Of a stretch of DNA of 64,000 bases, positions 55,979 through 64,000 are shown in pieces; the stretch's first letter is position 1, and each line of letters begins with the position of its first letter. The DNA lies in assembly GCA_030374765.1 (NCBI GenBank), contig JARGXX010000031.1, forward strand, positions 620,001 to 684,000, given 5' to 3'. The notes under the pieces are model-generated. The model was not told where the DNA came from. It was given only the letters and a program-made list of their open reading frames with translations, and did no database searches. Both the position numbers and the translations under genes were made by a program. Source of the stretch: Agarophyton chilense. Its lineage: Eukaryota; Rhodophyta; Florideophyceae; Gracilariales; Gracilariaceae.

Positions 55979-56524
55979 TTAAGAAGGACCTGTCGGTTTA
56001 GGAGCAATGGAATCAGGAATACCCGTGTTATTTACTACCCACGAAGGAAAGCCCGCGAAAATGCTAGGAGCCATCGACCTAGTAGGTAGCGAAGGAACGG
56101 TAGCCCCGCTACTGGGGAAAGGAGTCGAAACCAAAAGAGGATGAACGAAAGGAACCGCCGGAGCAGGTTGCAAAACCGCATGGTTCAAGTTGGCACCTAG
56201 AATGGGATCTGTCAAAGGCTCAGATGGCGCACGAGCAGAGACACTTGCCAGATTGGTAACCTGACGGGTGGCCAGTTGGTAGATGTCCAACTGGAACTGA
56301 TTCCGGAACTCACCAAGTTGTTTCAACGCCTTCATATATTGCGCATGGCGCGGCAGCAAACCTTCAAGGAGCGTTAATGCAGCAACCAGAGAGGTAGACC
56401 CAGCCCTCCGACCACGGCCGGAGAATCCATCATAGGTTGAGGCGGAGGCCGAGCAATACCCGCTAACAGAGGTCGAACCGGACCAGCAACCCGCAAGGAG
56501 CTCGGTTGAGTAGGGGTTACACAC
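55979..56524 (-). other. antisense reading frame of chromovirus fossil B, distal part
   Basis: Minus-strand open frame downstream of the long antisense ORF. It is rich in Pro, Ser and Ala with a short helical stretch (QYMKALKQLGEFRNQFQLDI). It is probably the distal part of the same antisense coding region, in a different frame. Confidence 0.4.
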
Positions 56525-56795
56525 GTAGGGATAGGCGAATTATGACCTTGAGGTAACGGCTCGGACGGGAAGGGACCAGCATAACGACCAACTGGTGTCT
56601 CCACAGTACCGTGATAAGGCTCGGCGCTCGCGGGAGCTCCATAAACAGGAGGCGTACGGGATAGCATTGGGCGTGGAGAGGCACAATCTCCCAAGTTGCG
56701 GGACGGAAAGCCTCCCAACCTTGATGGGAATCCCAATGGTAATTCTTGCTCTGCTCGAGATACGAGTCCAAATCCTTCATGGTATAGTCGTTCCC

Positions 56796-58400
56796 CTATA
56801 CGATGTTCTTGTAACCAAATCGGGAAATATCCTGGGCAGCCCTCTGAGGTATGACGAAGATGCGACCTACAGGGTGAACACCATCTCGGCATATGTCAGA
56901 TTCGGGATTGCGACAATCCCAATCGATATCGTAACGGGCGGCCTCCAGAGCCAGGATGGCAACCAATACGGTCCACTTCGAGAGGGCAATCGACCAAATG
57001 AGGTAATACCGCTCTAGGTTCCGGGAAATCTGACTCCCGAAGTACGCCAAGACCGGCGGAGTGGGCACGCTCAGTGATAACGCAACCTCATAGGACTGCC
57101 ACCACTCTGATCGAAGCACGTACCAATCGCGTCTGTCCTTCGTAGGTTGTGAGAAGTACTCGACGTTATGAAACATATGCATAACGCGAGTGTACGAGTT
57201 GCGAGTGCGAACGCGACTCTCCGTCGCTGCATCCTCGCCCCACCTACTACAGTCAGCCCAATTGATAGTGGTGAAAGGCCGATTCAGGGAAACCAAGTCA
57301 GGTGAAACCGGAAGGTAAGTCTCCGGAATAAACGGGTACTGGCACAATTGCACCACCAATCGACGGTAATAATCCAGCTCCGGTTCGATGCGCACATACG
57401 GCAAGTCGCTCGGATATATCGGCGGGATGAAATACCTCAAAGGTGTATGACGCTGCCGACTCTGGAAACATTCCAGTCGACCCTGACGAGGTTGAGACTC
57501 TTGGTCCCGTTTCTTCAAGAGCAAGGGAACGGAGCGAATGCGCTCGCAGTCCCAACGGGACAAACCCAAGTAGATATCCAATTGTGGTCTCGTAAGAGCT
57601 GCCGGCAACGACGAATTACCTACCGCCACAGGCCAATCGTGCTTCAACAGGTCATTGTTCGTCACCTGGTCCAAGGTAATACCAAAAGGTCCAAACTGAC
57701 TCGTCGTCCGGTTCGCCGCACCAAACGCGAGATTGTGAGCCCAATTGGTTTGGGTCTTCGAAGGAAGTCCACCCTTGCCTTGGTACGGGTCAGACGGAGT
57801 CCCAGGAGAGAACTCAGTCGCAGGGACAGGCATACTGCGAAACCCAATGTTAGTAGGCGTTCGCGAAGTCGAGCGAGTTACCCTCTTGGTAATACCACCG
57901 CTTCCACGGCCACGAGATGGGCCGCTACCTGAAATGGTGGGGAAGGCCGTAGCTCGACCCGGCGAACGAGGTGATGACTCGACCTCCACCGCCGCGGTGA
58001 ACACCAGCGGGTGTTCATCCTTCTCAAGTAGAGCCTCCTCGGTCCGTTCTGAGGAGACGGCCAACGGATCCAACCTTTCCGGTAGTACCGACACTGACCT
58101 TTCGGGTACAACAGTGGCCGGCGTGCGGTCGCGAGCGGGTCCAGACCTTTGAGGTATCATGGAACAGGACCAATCCGACCTTAAAGGCATAACGGCAGGG
58201 GTATCAATCCCCTCGGAATCTCCGACTTCTTCACCCTCAATGGTAACCGGCATCTCACGTCTCTCGAGTGCTGGTGCTGCTTGTGGGGACGAACCACCCC
58301 TTCGAGGTATCGGTGACGAATCCACGATGCGGCGCGAGGTGCACCGACTTGGTACCGAATGTGTTCGAACGCGTGCGCGGAGGTGGCACGATCCTGTCAT
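56796..58400 (-). CDS. antisense ORF of chromovirus fossil B, 534 codons
   Basis: A long open frame on the strand opposite to pol, between the integrase/chromodomain region and the expected right LTR. The first 200 residues are low complexity (R/S/P/E-rich, e.g. TKRVTRSTSRTPTNIG). The rest is compact and W/Y/R-rich: LDIYLGLSRWDCERIRSVPL, RFFIPP-type segments, then SRVRTRNSYTRVMHMFHNVE and PTPPVLAYFGSQISRNLERY. The last block pairs with PPSITYVGSLIANDPFSAYW in the antisense ORF of fossil A, and the order around it is kept. No known domain is recognised. The two elements differ strongly in pol, so conservation of an antisense frame argues for a real product. Confidence 0.6.
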   Translation of the reverse strand: MTGSCHLRARVRTHSVPSRCTSRRIVDSSPIPRRGGSSPQAAPALERREMPVTIEGEEVGDSEGIDTPAVMPLRSDWSCSMIPQRSGPARDRTPATVVPERSVSVLPERLDPLAVSSERTEEALLEKDEHPLVFTAAVEVESSPRSPGRATAFPTISGSGPSRGRGSGGITKRVTRSTSRTPTNIGFRSMPVPATEFSPGTPSDPYQGKGGLPSKTQTNWAHNLAFGAANRTTSQFGPFGITLDQVTNNDLLKHDWPVAVGNSSLPAALTRPQLDIYLGLSRWDCERIRSVPLLLKKRDQESQPRQGRLECFQSRQRHTPLRYFIPPIYPSDLPYVRIEPELDYYRRLVVQLCQYPFIPETYLPVSPDLVSLNRPFTTINWADCSRWGEDAATESRVRTRNSYTRVMHMFHNVEYFSQPTKDRRDWYVLRSEWWQSYEVALSLSVPTPPVLAYFGSQISRNLERYYLIWSIALSKWTVLVAILALEAARYDIDWDCRNPESDICRDGVHPVGRIFVIPQRAAQDISRFGYKNIV

Positions 58401-58484
58401 TACAATGAGGGTAAACCGGAATGCAAAACCGGAAAAAGGTCGCGTAATTACCGACGGGGCCGCTCAACACCAATAAATTCTCAC

Positions 58485-58515
58485 AACCGGAAGCTTCCAC
58501 CGGAAGCTTCCACCA
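58485..58515. repeat. tandem GGAAGCTTCCACC duplication
   Basis: CCGGAAGCTTCCA occurs twice in direct succession near 58489-58514. It contains the palindrome GGAAGCTTCC. It lies upstream of the antisense ORF start, near the right end of fossil B. Confidence 0.6.
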
Positions 58516-58872
58516 CGGACCCAGGCCAACACCTCAATGGTTGTATCGACGCAGGCTCAGGCCTCACTGGCGCCACGAGTCAATCCTTACAAGGTAGACG
58601 AAACCTGAAAGGTCGAGAAGCCAGGAAACCTTCAGGGAGAAGCCGGACAGTTCGGTTACGGTCGCGACGCCGCCAATTAAGGGCAGTACTACCTGAAGGG
58701 TTGTCGAGCCGTGGGTACGACCAGGCGGGACGGCGCTGCGCAGGAACCTAGTAGGGGAATGAAGTTGGAGAAACCGGGAAGCATTCGATACCAACTTGGT
58801 TAGACAGTGGGCGATGCAGAAGCAGAATCGCAAGCAAACAGGGCCACTACCAAAAAGGTGTCTGCGAGCGCG

Positions 58873-60408
58873 TTAGTTACCCTGCATCGCTCTCATAACA
58901 GTCCCTACCTGAATGGTTGTCGTTCTCTCAGCCCCACCAGCGATTTCGAGGAGTTGCCAAAAAATAGATCCAAGAATGGCACCAAGAATCAGCTTTTGAA
59001 TCACCTCGGCCATTAGTTCCTTAAGATTAGCACCCAAATACTGTATCTGCCGCATACCAATTGCCTTGATCTGTGGACGTGGCTTTTTCAGACTGTCCTT
59101 GCGGGCAAGATTGAGCAATGAATTTGGAACATGTTGCTCCACCACAGGCACCAACGCTTCTGCATCAGTCCCACCCTGTTCAAAACGAACAGCAAACTCA
59201 CTATGTGTGAATCACTCCACAAATTCTACCGCCACGCGCTTCTTCGGAAGTGCGTGGCGGAAGTTGCTCGAGACCGGAAAGGTCGATATATGATGAGAGG
59301 TATTCATCACTCATTGCAGGATTAGCAACAGTCGTCAAAAAATCCGGGACAGAGCGTTGGGGTGGACGTTTAAATCCGAGTCCCGTAGAGTAGTGTTCCG
59401 CTTCCGCTCGAGGTCCGAAGTAGATAACATGACCTTGATCTAGGACGCATATGGTGTCAAAAACATTATATACGTCGGTGCCTGGGGCTTCCATCAAAGT
59501 TGTGATAGGGGCTCCACCCATATCCGAAAACTCGCGTAAAGACTTTGTAATACTTAGCGTGGTGGAACTATCAAGCCCCTTTAACCAATTGTCCATAAAC
59601 ACTACGCCAGCATTTATTACAGCAAGCATTTCAGCAATTGTGGTACGCTTCTTCTCCCCACCGCTAATACCACGAAGGAAAACATTGCCGATGATAGGAT
59701 CCAACACACGTTCAATGCGCAGCGTACGCGCAATAATTATCACATCGTTCTATCGTAGAGCTTCGACATGGGGCATCCATTCGGAGCACTTACAGGCTGC
59801 AGCAATTTTCAGGGTATGACGAACGGTGAGCTCTGCAATATGGCTATCGTCTTGAACTACAATTTGAACGTAATGAGTAGGATTGACGACGCCTCCTAAT
59901 CGGTGTTGACCATTGTAACGCACGTAACCCTCTAGCTTAACGACGGATCATAGCGGACGTCCTGCTACATGAGATAGTAACAAACTACTACTTGAGCCGG
60001 ATGGACCCAAAACAAGACACATCTCTCCAGAACAAACCACTCCGTTCGCATTTGACAAAAAACACGGGTAGCTTTCGGAAGTTTCTGTTAATCTGGCAAA
60101 GTAGTCGAGCTCGGCGCAGAATTATGGCAGTATCAGACATGATGTTTCATAGCCTTCGCGCCACCGTGCTTGATGACATGCGCAGGAGACCCAAATGCAG
60201 AAGACACCGTTTTGATAGCTGCTTGCGGCAGTTCTACTGGGACCGTACAAGACAAGTGCCTCCACGAAACTGTGATCGGTTCTTGCGGAATACCCACGGC
60301 AAGCACGAGTTCTCTAAACTGGGCATCGTACTCGACGCTAGAGAAAGTGGGGGACGTCATTTCGATAGCAGGGACGGTCACGTCGATAGCTGGGAACGTC
60401 GGGTACAT
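58873..60408 (-). pseudogene. ABCG (PDR-type) transporter, N-terminal half, decayed
   Basis: Minus-strand remnants in order: an N-terminal region (60408-60133) with ITVSWRHLSCTVPV, like PDR leaders; a Walker A trace near 60000 reading LVLGPSGSSSSLLL, in which the essential Lys is lost; a Q-loop/helical trace HIAELTVRHTLKIAAACK (about 59820); ABC signature GISGGEKKRTTIAEML; Walker B region VVFMDNWLKGLDSSTTLSIT; DFLTTVANP; and the first membrane helix region (59154-58873) with LILGAILGSIFWQLLEIAGG. Order and spacing fit full-size ABCG exporters. Multiple stops and frame changes, the lost Walker A Lys and the missing second half show it is dead. It is cut off at about 58.87 kb, where chromovirus B ends. 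Confidence 0.85.
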
Positions 60409-60578
60409 AGATCAGCTGCAACCTTTTGGTGCCATACCGAGGGGTCCGGCTGGACGCAGTTCATTGAGGGGAACACGGCTGTGCGGGACCTCGACGACAG
60501 TGGAGAGCTTCATCACTACGGAGTTGTCACGGTAATCTGAGATGCCTTCTTGCACATCTCAATGGTATATTGAGGTCA

Positions 60579-60659
60579 GATCTGTACCTTTGTAAGGTAC
60601 TCTGCGTGACGTAACGGTGAAAGCGGCTTACAATTTTTTGTCACGCAGCGGTACAGATC
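60579..60659. repeat. inverted repeat left of the pogo element
   Basis: GATCTGTACC (60579-60588) pairs with GGTACAGATC (60650-60659), and CTGCGTGAC (60602-60610) pairs with GTCACGCAG (60640-60648). The right arm is also part of a 31-bp direct repeat seen again at 62703-62733. Confidence 0.7.
60629..60659 (+). repeat. 31-bp direct repeat, left copy
   Basis: TACAATTTTTTGTCACGCAG... matches 62703-62733 at 28 of 31 positions (three T/C differences). The two copies bracket the pogo element in the same orientation. Confidence 0.8.
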
Positions 60660-60710
60660 GGACATCCTTCAGTGTTCCCCCACACATATCATCCCTCATT
60701 GGAAGCATAT

Positions 60711-60727
60711 CCCCGCAGGCAGCATAC
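60711..60727 (+). repeat. subterminal motif 1 of the pogo element
   Basis: CCCCGCAGGCAGCATAC. Consensus of four copies: CCCCRYNGNNWGCATAC. Confidence 0.65.
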
Positions 60728-60850
60728 TTTTGCATGCAACCGTCAAAAAAGGGACGAATTTGAGCCGGAATCGTGATGTAATGCATAACGCCTACTTGCA
60801 TACCGTGCCGGGGTAAACACCTGTTTTGTATTATATTTATGAATGTATTC

Positions 60851-60867
60851 CCCCGCCGGATGCATAC
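60851..60867 (+). repeat. subterminal motif 2 of the pogo element
   Basis: CCCCGCCGGATGCATAC, same orientation as motif 1, preceded by ATTC as is the copy at 62625. Confidence 0.65.
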
Positions 60868-60977
60868 GAATTCAAATTTGAAGCTATCCGTCCCCGTATC
60901 CGGTTTGAAATTCAAATTTAAACGTTGAATACTGCATCAGAAAGACATCGTCCCCACCCTTCGGCACGCACCACGCA

Positions 60978-62402
60978 ATGGCTACACACCCATCACCGCC
61001 CTCCGACATTCCTTTTACGCCACAGCGTCGTAGTATGGGTCAGCCACTTACTGTGCTGCAGAAACAGCGCCTCATGTCTGAACATGACCGTCGACGCGCC
61101 CTGAAAGAATCAAGCACACATCTTGCGCTGGCCAATTGGGCCCAAACCACTTTTCGCCTCCAGAAAGCACCCGACGAGACCACCATATCTCGGCTATTGC
61201 CAGCCAAATCGGAGTTTATCAACCTGCCACCAACAGCCTGCCCACGGTTCAAAAGCCGTCGCACTCCCGTCGCGCCCCGAATTGAAGCAACACTGCATTC
61301 TTGGCTATCCGATCGCGCCGCAAATAGGGTGCAGATAAACGATGTCGTTCTACGCTTTCAAGCCGAAAGGCTTCAAAAGGAAGCCAATAAACATTTACCT
61401 TCCGACCAGCAACTTAATCTCAAGTTTTCAAACGGAGGGCTCAACCGTTTTCAAAAAAGCCACAGCATCACATATCTTCGTGTTGATGGGGAGGCCATGA
61501 GCGCGGATGAATTGGGGCTCATCAACGCCTTTCCAGAAATCAAAGCAAAGGTTGCTGAATTCGGGCCGAGGGATGTATGGAATGCTGAAAAATTCGGTTT
61601 GTTCATCCGACAACCGCCGGGCTGGTCCCTATCACCAAAACCTCCGTCGGGTTTTAAGAAGGACAAAACCCGTATCACTGTCCTGGCATGCTGTAATTTC
61701 GATGGTTCTGAGAAGTTCCCGTTGATGATGATCGGAAACCCTGTTCGTCCGCGTCCATTTCGCGGCAAGTACGGACATGACTTTGGCTTTGATAATCATG
61801 CCAACATGAAGGCATGGATGAGGCAGGACCTCTTCTTTGCTCGGCTGGGCCGTCTGGACGCCTACGTGCGTCGCACACCGAATCGTAAAATTTTGTTGTT
61901 CATTGACAACTGTTCGGCACACGGGCCGCATGGCATGCTCCCTGAAATCTCAAAAGTTGAAGTTTATTTTCTTCCTCCGAACACTACAAGTCGATTGCAG
62001 CCTCTTGACGCGGGGATAATATCGGCAGTGGAGGCAAAGTACCGTCGTCGACTACTCTTTCGTGTGTTTGACAACATAGACGCGGGGAAGAACTCAATTT
62101 ACAACATCGATATACTGACAGCAATGCGTTGGAGAACTGAAGAATGGGAAGGTTTGGCGGCGTCTTCAGTTTTAAGCTGTTTTAGGCATTGCTTTGAACA
62201 AAATGTTCTGGATGATGGAGAGCACAACAATGATGTACAGAGAAGTCCACGCGAGCAAATCGTCAGAGACCTCAATGAACATGGTGTAAGATATACTAGG
62301 GTGGGCATAGAAAATTTGCTGAACCCGTTGGAGGAGGATGAAGTTACTGAGGTTGTTTCTTTGGAGCATCAGGCAGCTTTTTGGCAGGCAATGATTGCTT
62401 GA
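60978..62402 (+). CDS. pogo/Tigger-family transposase (DDE_1)
   Basis: 474 residues, fully open. The N-terminal psq-like helix-turn-helix spans about 22-75 (LTVLQKQRLMSEHDRRRALK). The CENP-B-type HTH spans about 95-165 (RIEATLHSWLSDRAANRVQI). DDE_1 core: WNAEKFGLFIRQPP (about 201-214), LLFIDNCSAHG with Asp310, and LPPNTTSRLQPLDAGI with Asp344; the 33-residue gap fits pogo. The first motif is normally N-x-DET; here it is NAEK, so the first catalytic Asp is Glu204 and the neighbouring Glu is Lys205. That may impair cleavage. The gene sits between well-formed terminal repeats, so it looks recent. A small acidic ORF overlaps its end. Confidence 0.9.
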   Translation: MATHPSPPSDIPFTPQRRSMGQPLTVLQKQRLMSEHDRRRALKESSTHLALANWAQTTFRLQKAPDETTISRLLPAKSEFINLPPTACPRFKSRRTPVAPRIEATLHSWLSDRAANRVQINDVVLRFQAERLQKEANKHLPSDQQLNLKFSNGGLNRFQKSHSITYLRVDGEAMSADELGLINAFPEIKAKVAEFGPRDVWNAEKFGLFIRQPPGWSLSPKPPSGFKKDKTRITVLACCNFDGSEKFPLMMIGNPVRPRPFRGKYGHDFGFDNHANMKAWMRQDLFFARLGRLDAYVRRTPNRKILLFIDNCSAHGPHGMLPEISKVEVYFLPPNTTSRLQPLDAGIISAVEAKYRRRLLFRVFDNIDAGKNSIYNIDILTAMRWRTEEWEGLAASSVLSCFRHCFEQNVLDDGEHNNDVQRSPREQIVRDLNEHGVRYTRVGIENLLNPLEEDEVTEVVSLEHQAAFWQAMIA

Positions 62403-62584
62403 ATGAAGATGTGACAGAGGATGAGGAAGAAGAGGAGCTTTATAGTGCAAGTGATGAGCTGAAAGCTATTGCGATAACAATATCTACAATGGAGCGCTTG
62501 GGCACAATGAATAAAGGCATAGAAAGGGCCTTGCGCGCCTGCCAGAGGGCATTGAGGTTGGAAAAGGACGCCTCGCTCCGTTAG
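62381..62584 (+). CDS. small acidic ORF at the transposase 3' end
   Basis: 67 codons overlapping the last 22 nt of the transposase in another frame: EDVTEDEEEEELYSASDELK, then a helical basic end. Pogo/Tigger transposases often end in an acidic tail, so this is probably that tail displaced by a frameshift rather than a separate gene. Confidence 0.4.
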   Translation: MAGNDCLNEDVTEDEEEEELYSASDELKAIAITISTMERLGTMNKGIERALRACQRALRLEKDASLR

Positions 62585-62624
62585 ACGACAATTTTAGACC
62601 ACTTTAGTAGGCCGTAAATAATTC

Positions 62625-62658
62625 CCCCACTGCGAGCATACCCCCGTTGTCAGCATAC
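62625..62658 (+). repeat. subterminal motifs 3 and 4 of the pogo element, abutting
   Basis: CCCCACTGCGAGCATAC (62625-62641) directly followed by CCCCGTTGTCAGCATAC (62642-62658). Both have the same orientation as the left-end copies. Confidence 0.7.
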
Positions 62659-62702
62659 GGAATAAGTTGACCACGTGGTATGCTATTTGCGTGGGAACAC
62701 TG

Positions 62703-62733
62703 TACAATCTTTCGCCACGCAGCGGTACAGATC
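62703..62733 (+). repeat. 31-bp direct repeat, right copy
   Basis: TACAATCTTTCGCCACGCAG..., partner of 60629-60659. Confidence 0.8.
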
Positions 62734-62840
62734 AACGGCTGAACGGCTAATTAAACTCAAAGGTTCCTCAAAATTTGAGTAAAACTGGTAATGATTTTTA
62801 TATTTTTTATAAAAGTTCACTCTTTCACGTTCTGGGTAAT

Positions 62841-62960
62841 CATAATCTTTTAATTTGGATGATAGTCTTTGAATTTTGATCATATTCTTTGAATTTAGAC
62901 AATAATCTTTGAATTTGGATCACAATCTTTGAATTTAGATCATAATCTTTTAATTTAGAG
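62841..62960. repeat. 20-bp tandem repeat, 6 copies
   Basis: Six consecutive 20-bp units (62841, 62861, 62881, 62901, 62921, 62941), consensus CATAATCTTTGAATTTGGAT, each differing at one to five positions. AT-rich minisatellite. Confidence 0.9.
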
Positions 62961-63176
62961 CTTTCAAAAAAACAAAAAACATTGAATTTCGAGAGGTACA
63001 ACCGTGGGTTCAGAGTCCAAAACCATTCTTGACATTTCTTTGATTTTCAATACAGAACCTATATCTGTACCCAATCAAGCATATCTCGTTTTTGTAGGGA
63101 TGTTGTCTTTTGTGTTCAATTATTGGCAAAGCAAAAATGTGGTTGAGTTATCCAGAAACTTTGGCTGGTTCTGTTC
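62961..63176 (+). other. spacer with start of an 83-codon ORF
   Basis: An ORF (63004-63255) opens here with the hydrophobic stretch AYLVFVGMLSFVFNYW, but it runs into the degenerate repeat at 63177, so I do not call it a gene. Confidence 0.35.
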
Positions 63177-63567
63177 GCAAGAAATCAAGGGCTGTGTCCT
63201 GGTGCTTTTGTGCGATGCAATACAGTGGGCTGTGCTCACTGATCGCAATACGTAAGTAAAACTTTGGGCTTTGCCCGGGTTTTCCTACATGAGAACAACT
63301 CCGGGCTGGGCCCCATATTGTATTCTTTCGAGGGCAGCAAACCGCGCTGTGCCTGTTTGATGCTCAAAAAGAGTACCAGAGCTGTGCCTTAGTGCTCTTA
63401 TGGACCTACTAGACTACAACTTCAGCAGTGCCTGAAATTGTAGTCTGTTTGCGGCAGCGAACTTGGCTGTGACTGTTCGCTGCTCAACATGAGTTCAATA
63501 ACCGTGCCCTGGCGGGCTCTTGTGCGATTCAATTCAGTCGGATGTGCACACTGATTGCGCTACATAA
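63177..63567. repeat. degenerate direct repeats, about 3 copies
   Basis: Units near 63177-63260, 63362-63440 and 63481-63567 share GCTGTG(T/C)C(C/T)T, then TGC(T/G)CTTTTGTGCGAT(G/T)CAAT and, in the first and third, CACTGAT(C/T)GC. Identity is roughly 70% by eye between the first and third. Confidence 0.5.
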
Positions 63568-63912
63568 TTGATCTCAACGCGCACGCCAGGCTTTCAATGT
63601 TCTCTCGATCAAAATTCGTGGTTGGGTCATCCAAAACTATAATGCCACAATCCGAGCACAATATTTCGTCCAGCGCCAGCCGAATGGTCAAACACGCTAG
63701 TACTTTTTGACTGGAACTGCATCGACCTATCATGTCTAAAGTAGCTTGATATTGTGGCATTTGTACACGATACTAATTGTTTCCAGTCACTTTACCACCT
63801 AACGCTCTCGAGCTGTTGCTATCTGACGTGGTCTCAATATAATCAATATCGGTTCCTCTGTACGTCTGCTGCCATACTTCTTTTATTGTTCTGTTGATGC
63901 AGACCATCAACG
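63560..63912 (-). pseudogene. RAD50: RAD50 C-terminal ATPase fragment
   Basis: Minus-strand coding trace: INRTIKEVWQQTYRGTDIDY, IETTSDSNSS, then a TAG in frame, [40 protein letters not shown] and [20 protein letters not shown]. This is the region of RAD50 just before and across the ABC signature and Walker B (normally RGRCSAGQKVLA and LALDEPTTNLDRENI). The signature is SSSQK instead of SAGQK, and the Walker B Glu is Asp. It ends after the D-loop; the HDED switch region is absent and the degenerate repeats follow. RAD50 is part of the MRE11-RAD50 DNA double-strand-break complex. The fragment is a dead copy; upstream homology fades at about 63912. Confidence 0.85.
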
Positions 63913-64000
63913 GAACAATAAAGGAAACAATAAACAAAAAATTCCGTTGATGTCGCAAAAAGCTTCGATTACCGTTCAGCTATCTAAAAAAAGACGTCAA

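Larger units (their letters stand above)
48693..58750 (+). mobile_element. Ty3/gypsy chromovirus fossil B, nearly full length but broken
   Basis: Probable left LTR at 48693-49160 (TGTTGTCAGCC...GACAGTAGCA; TG...CA ends, TATA-like GCATATAGGG at 48892). Parts in order: gag (about 49.2-51.5 kb, Arg/Lys-rich middle, capsid-like helical region near 50.4-50.8 kb), aspartic protease (near 51.7 kb, VLDTGAGPN), reverse transcriptase (about 52.6-53.4 kb, YIDDVIIYS), RNase H (about 53.5-53.9 kb, YTLDTDASHAQIGC), integrase with H2C2 zinc domain (about 54.1-55.1 kb, SGHPGATRMSHTLRQQFYWP), and a chromodomain-like tail (about 55.6-55.8 kb). The antisense ORF follows to about 58.4 kb. No right LTR is seen before the ABCG pseudogene, so the insertion age cannot be dated from LTR divergence. 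Frames are broken in roughly half a dozen or more places. Confidence 0.88.
60670..62702 (+). mobile_element. pogo/Tigger-like DNA transposon, about 2.03 kb
   Basis: Ends are CAGTGTTCCCCCACACATAT on the left and, on the opposite strand, CAGTGTTCCCACGCAAATAG on the right: the first 10 bp are identical and the similarity fades within 25 bp. The right flank is TA (62703-62704), as in pogo target sites; the left flank is TT. The element contains an uninterrupted transposase gene and four 17-bp subterminal motifs (separate entries). Confidence 0.8.

Overview
The window is nuclear DNA of a photosynthetic eukaryote. The best fit is a multicellular (florideophyte-like) red alga; this is an inference, not proven. 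The reasons are: plastid isoprenoid and electron-flow proteins (DXS, a PGRL1-like protein) with transit-peptide-like N-termini that carry an early Phe; host genes that are mostly single-exon (the one intron I can place is 72 nt); short gene islands separated by long gene-poor stretches full of broken mobile elements; and patchy base composition, with GC-rich promoters and coding regions in AT-richer spacers.

Layout. 0-3.8 kb: a coding tail cut by the left edge, then nothing recognisable. 3.9-10.5 kb: a gene island with a small secreted protein (+), a PGRL1-like thylakoid protein (+, one intron), DXS (-) and a secreted Cys/Arg-rich protein (-). 10.5-22 kb: gene-poor, with a secreted plant/fungal-type haem peroxidase at 14.3 kb, a hypothetical gene at 18.6 kb, one copy of a dispersed repeat, a retroelement gag fossil and a Tc1/mariner-type end. 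22.2-23.8 kb: a decayed DNA transposon whose protein joins a DDE-like segment to a YqaJ-like PD-(D/E)XK nuclease. 23.9-30 kb: a broken Ty3/gypsy chromovirus fossil with a 441-codon antisense ORF. 30-36.5 kb: LTR-like debris, a hairpin-rich segment, a broken piggyBac and copies of a perfect 16-bp palindrome. 37-42 kb: a second gene island with a USP12/46-type deubiquitinase and a Sey1/RHD3 ER-fusion GTPase (both -). 43.2-48.4 kb: damaged host-type genes (RING-H2, DHODH, possible VPS13-like, DNA polymerase X) and an integrase-like ORF set. 48.7-58.8 kb: a second, longer chromovirus fossil, again with an antisense ORF downstream of pol. 58.9-60.4 kb: an ABCG transporter pseudogene. 60.7-62.7 kb: a near-whole pogo/Tigger element with an open transposase, terminal inverted repeats and four ordered subterminal motifs. 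62.8-64 kb: tandem repeats and a RAD50 pseudogene fragment.

How the genes relate. DXS makes 1-deoxy-xylulose-5-phosphate, which feeds plastid isoprenoids (carotenoids, quinone and phytol tails). The PGRL1-like protein belongs to a family that acts in cyclic electron flow around photosystem I. They are convergent neighbours but share no operon-like link. The deubiquitinase and Sey1 are ordinary eukaryotic housekeeping genes. The most unusual signals are (1) related antisense ORFs in two different chromoviruses, (2) the transposase-plus-nuclease element, (3) the pogo element with an altered first catalytic motif and 17-bp subterminal motif pairs, and (4) the hairpin cluster at 31.4-32.5 kb.
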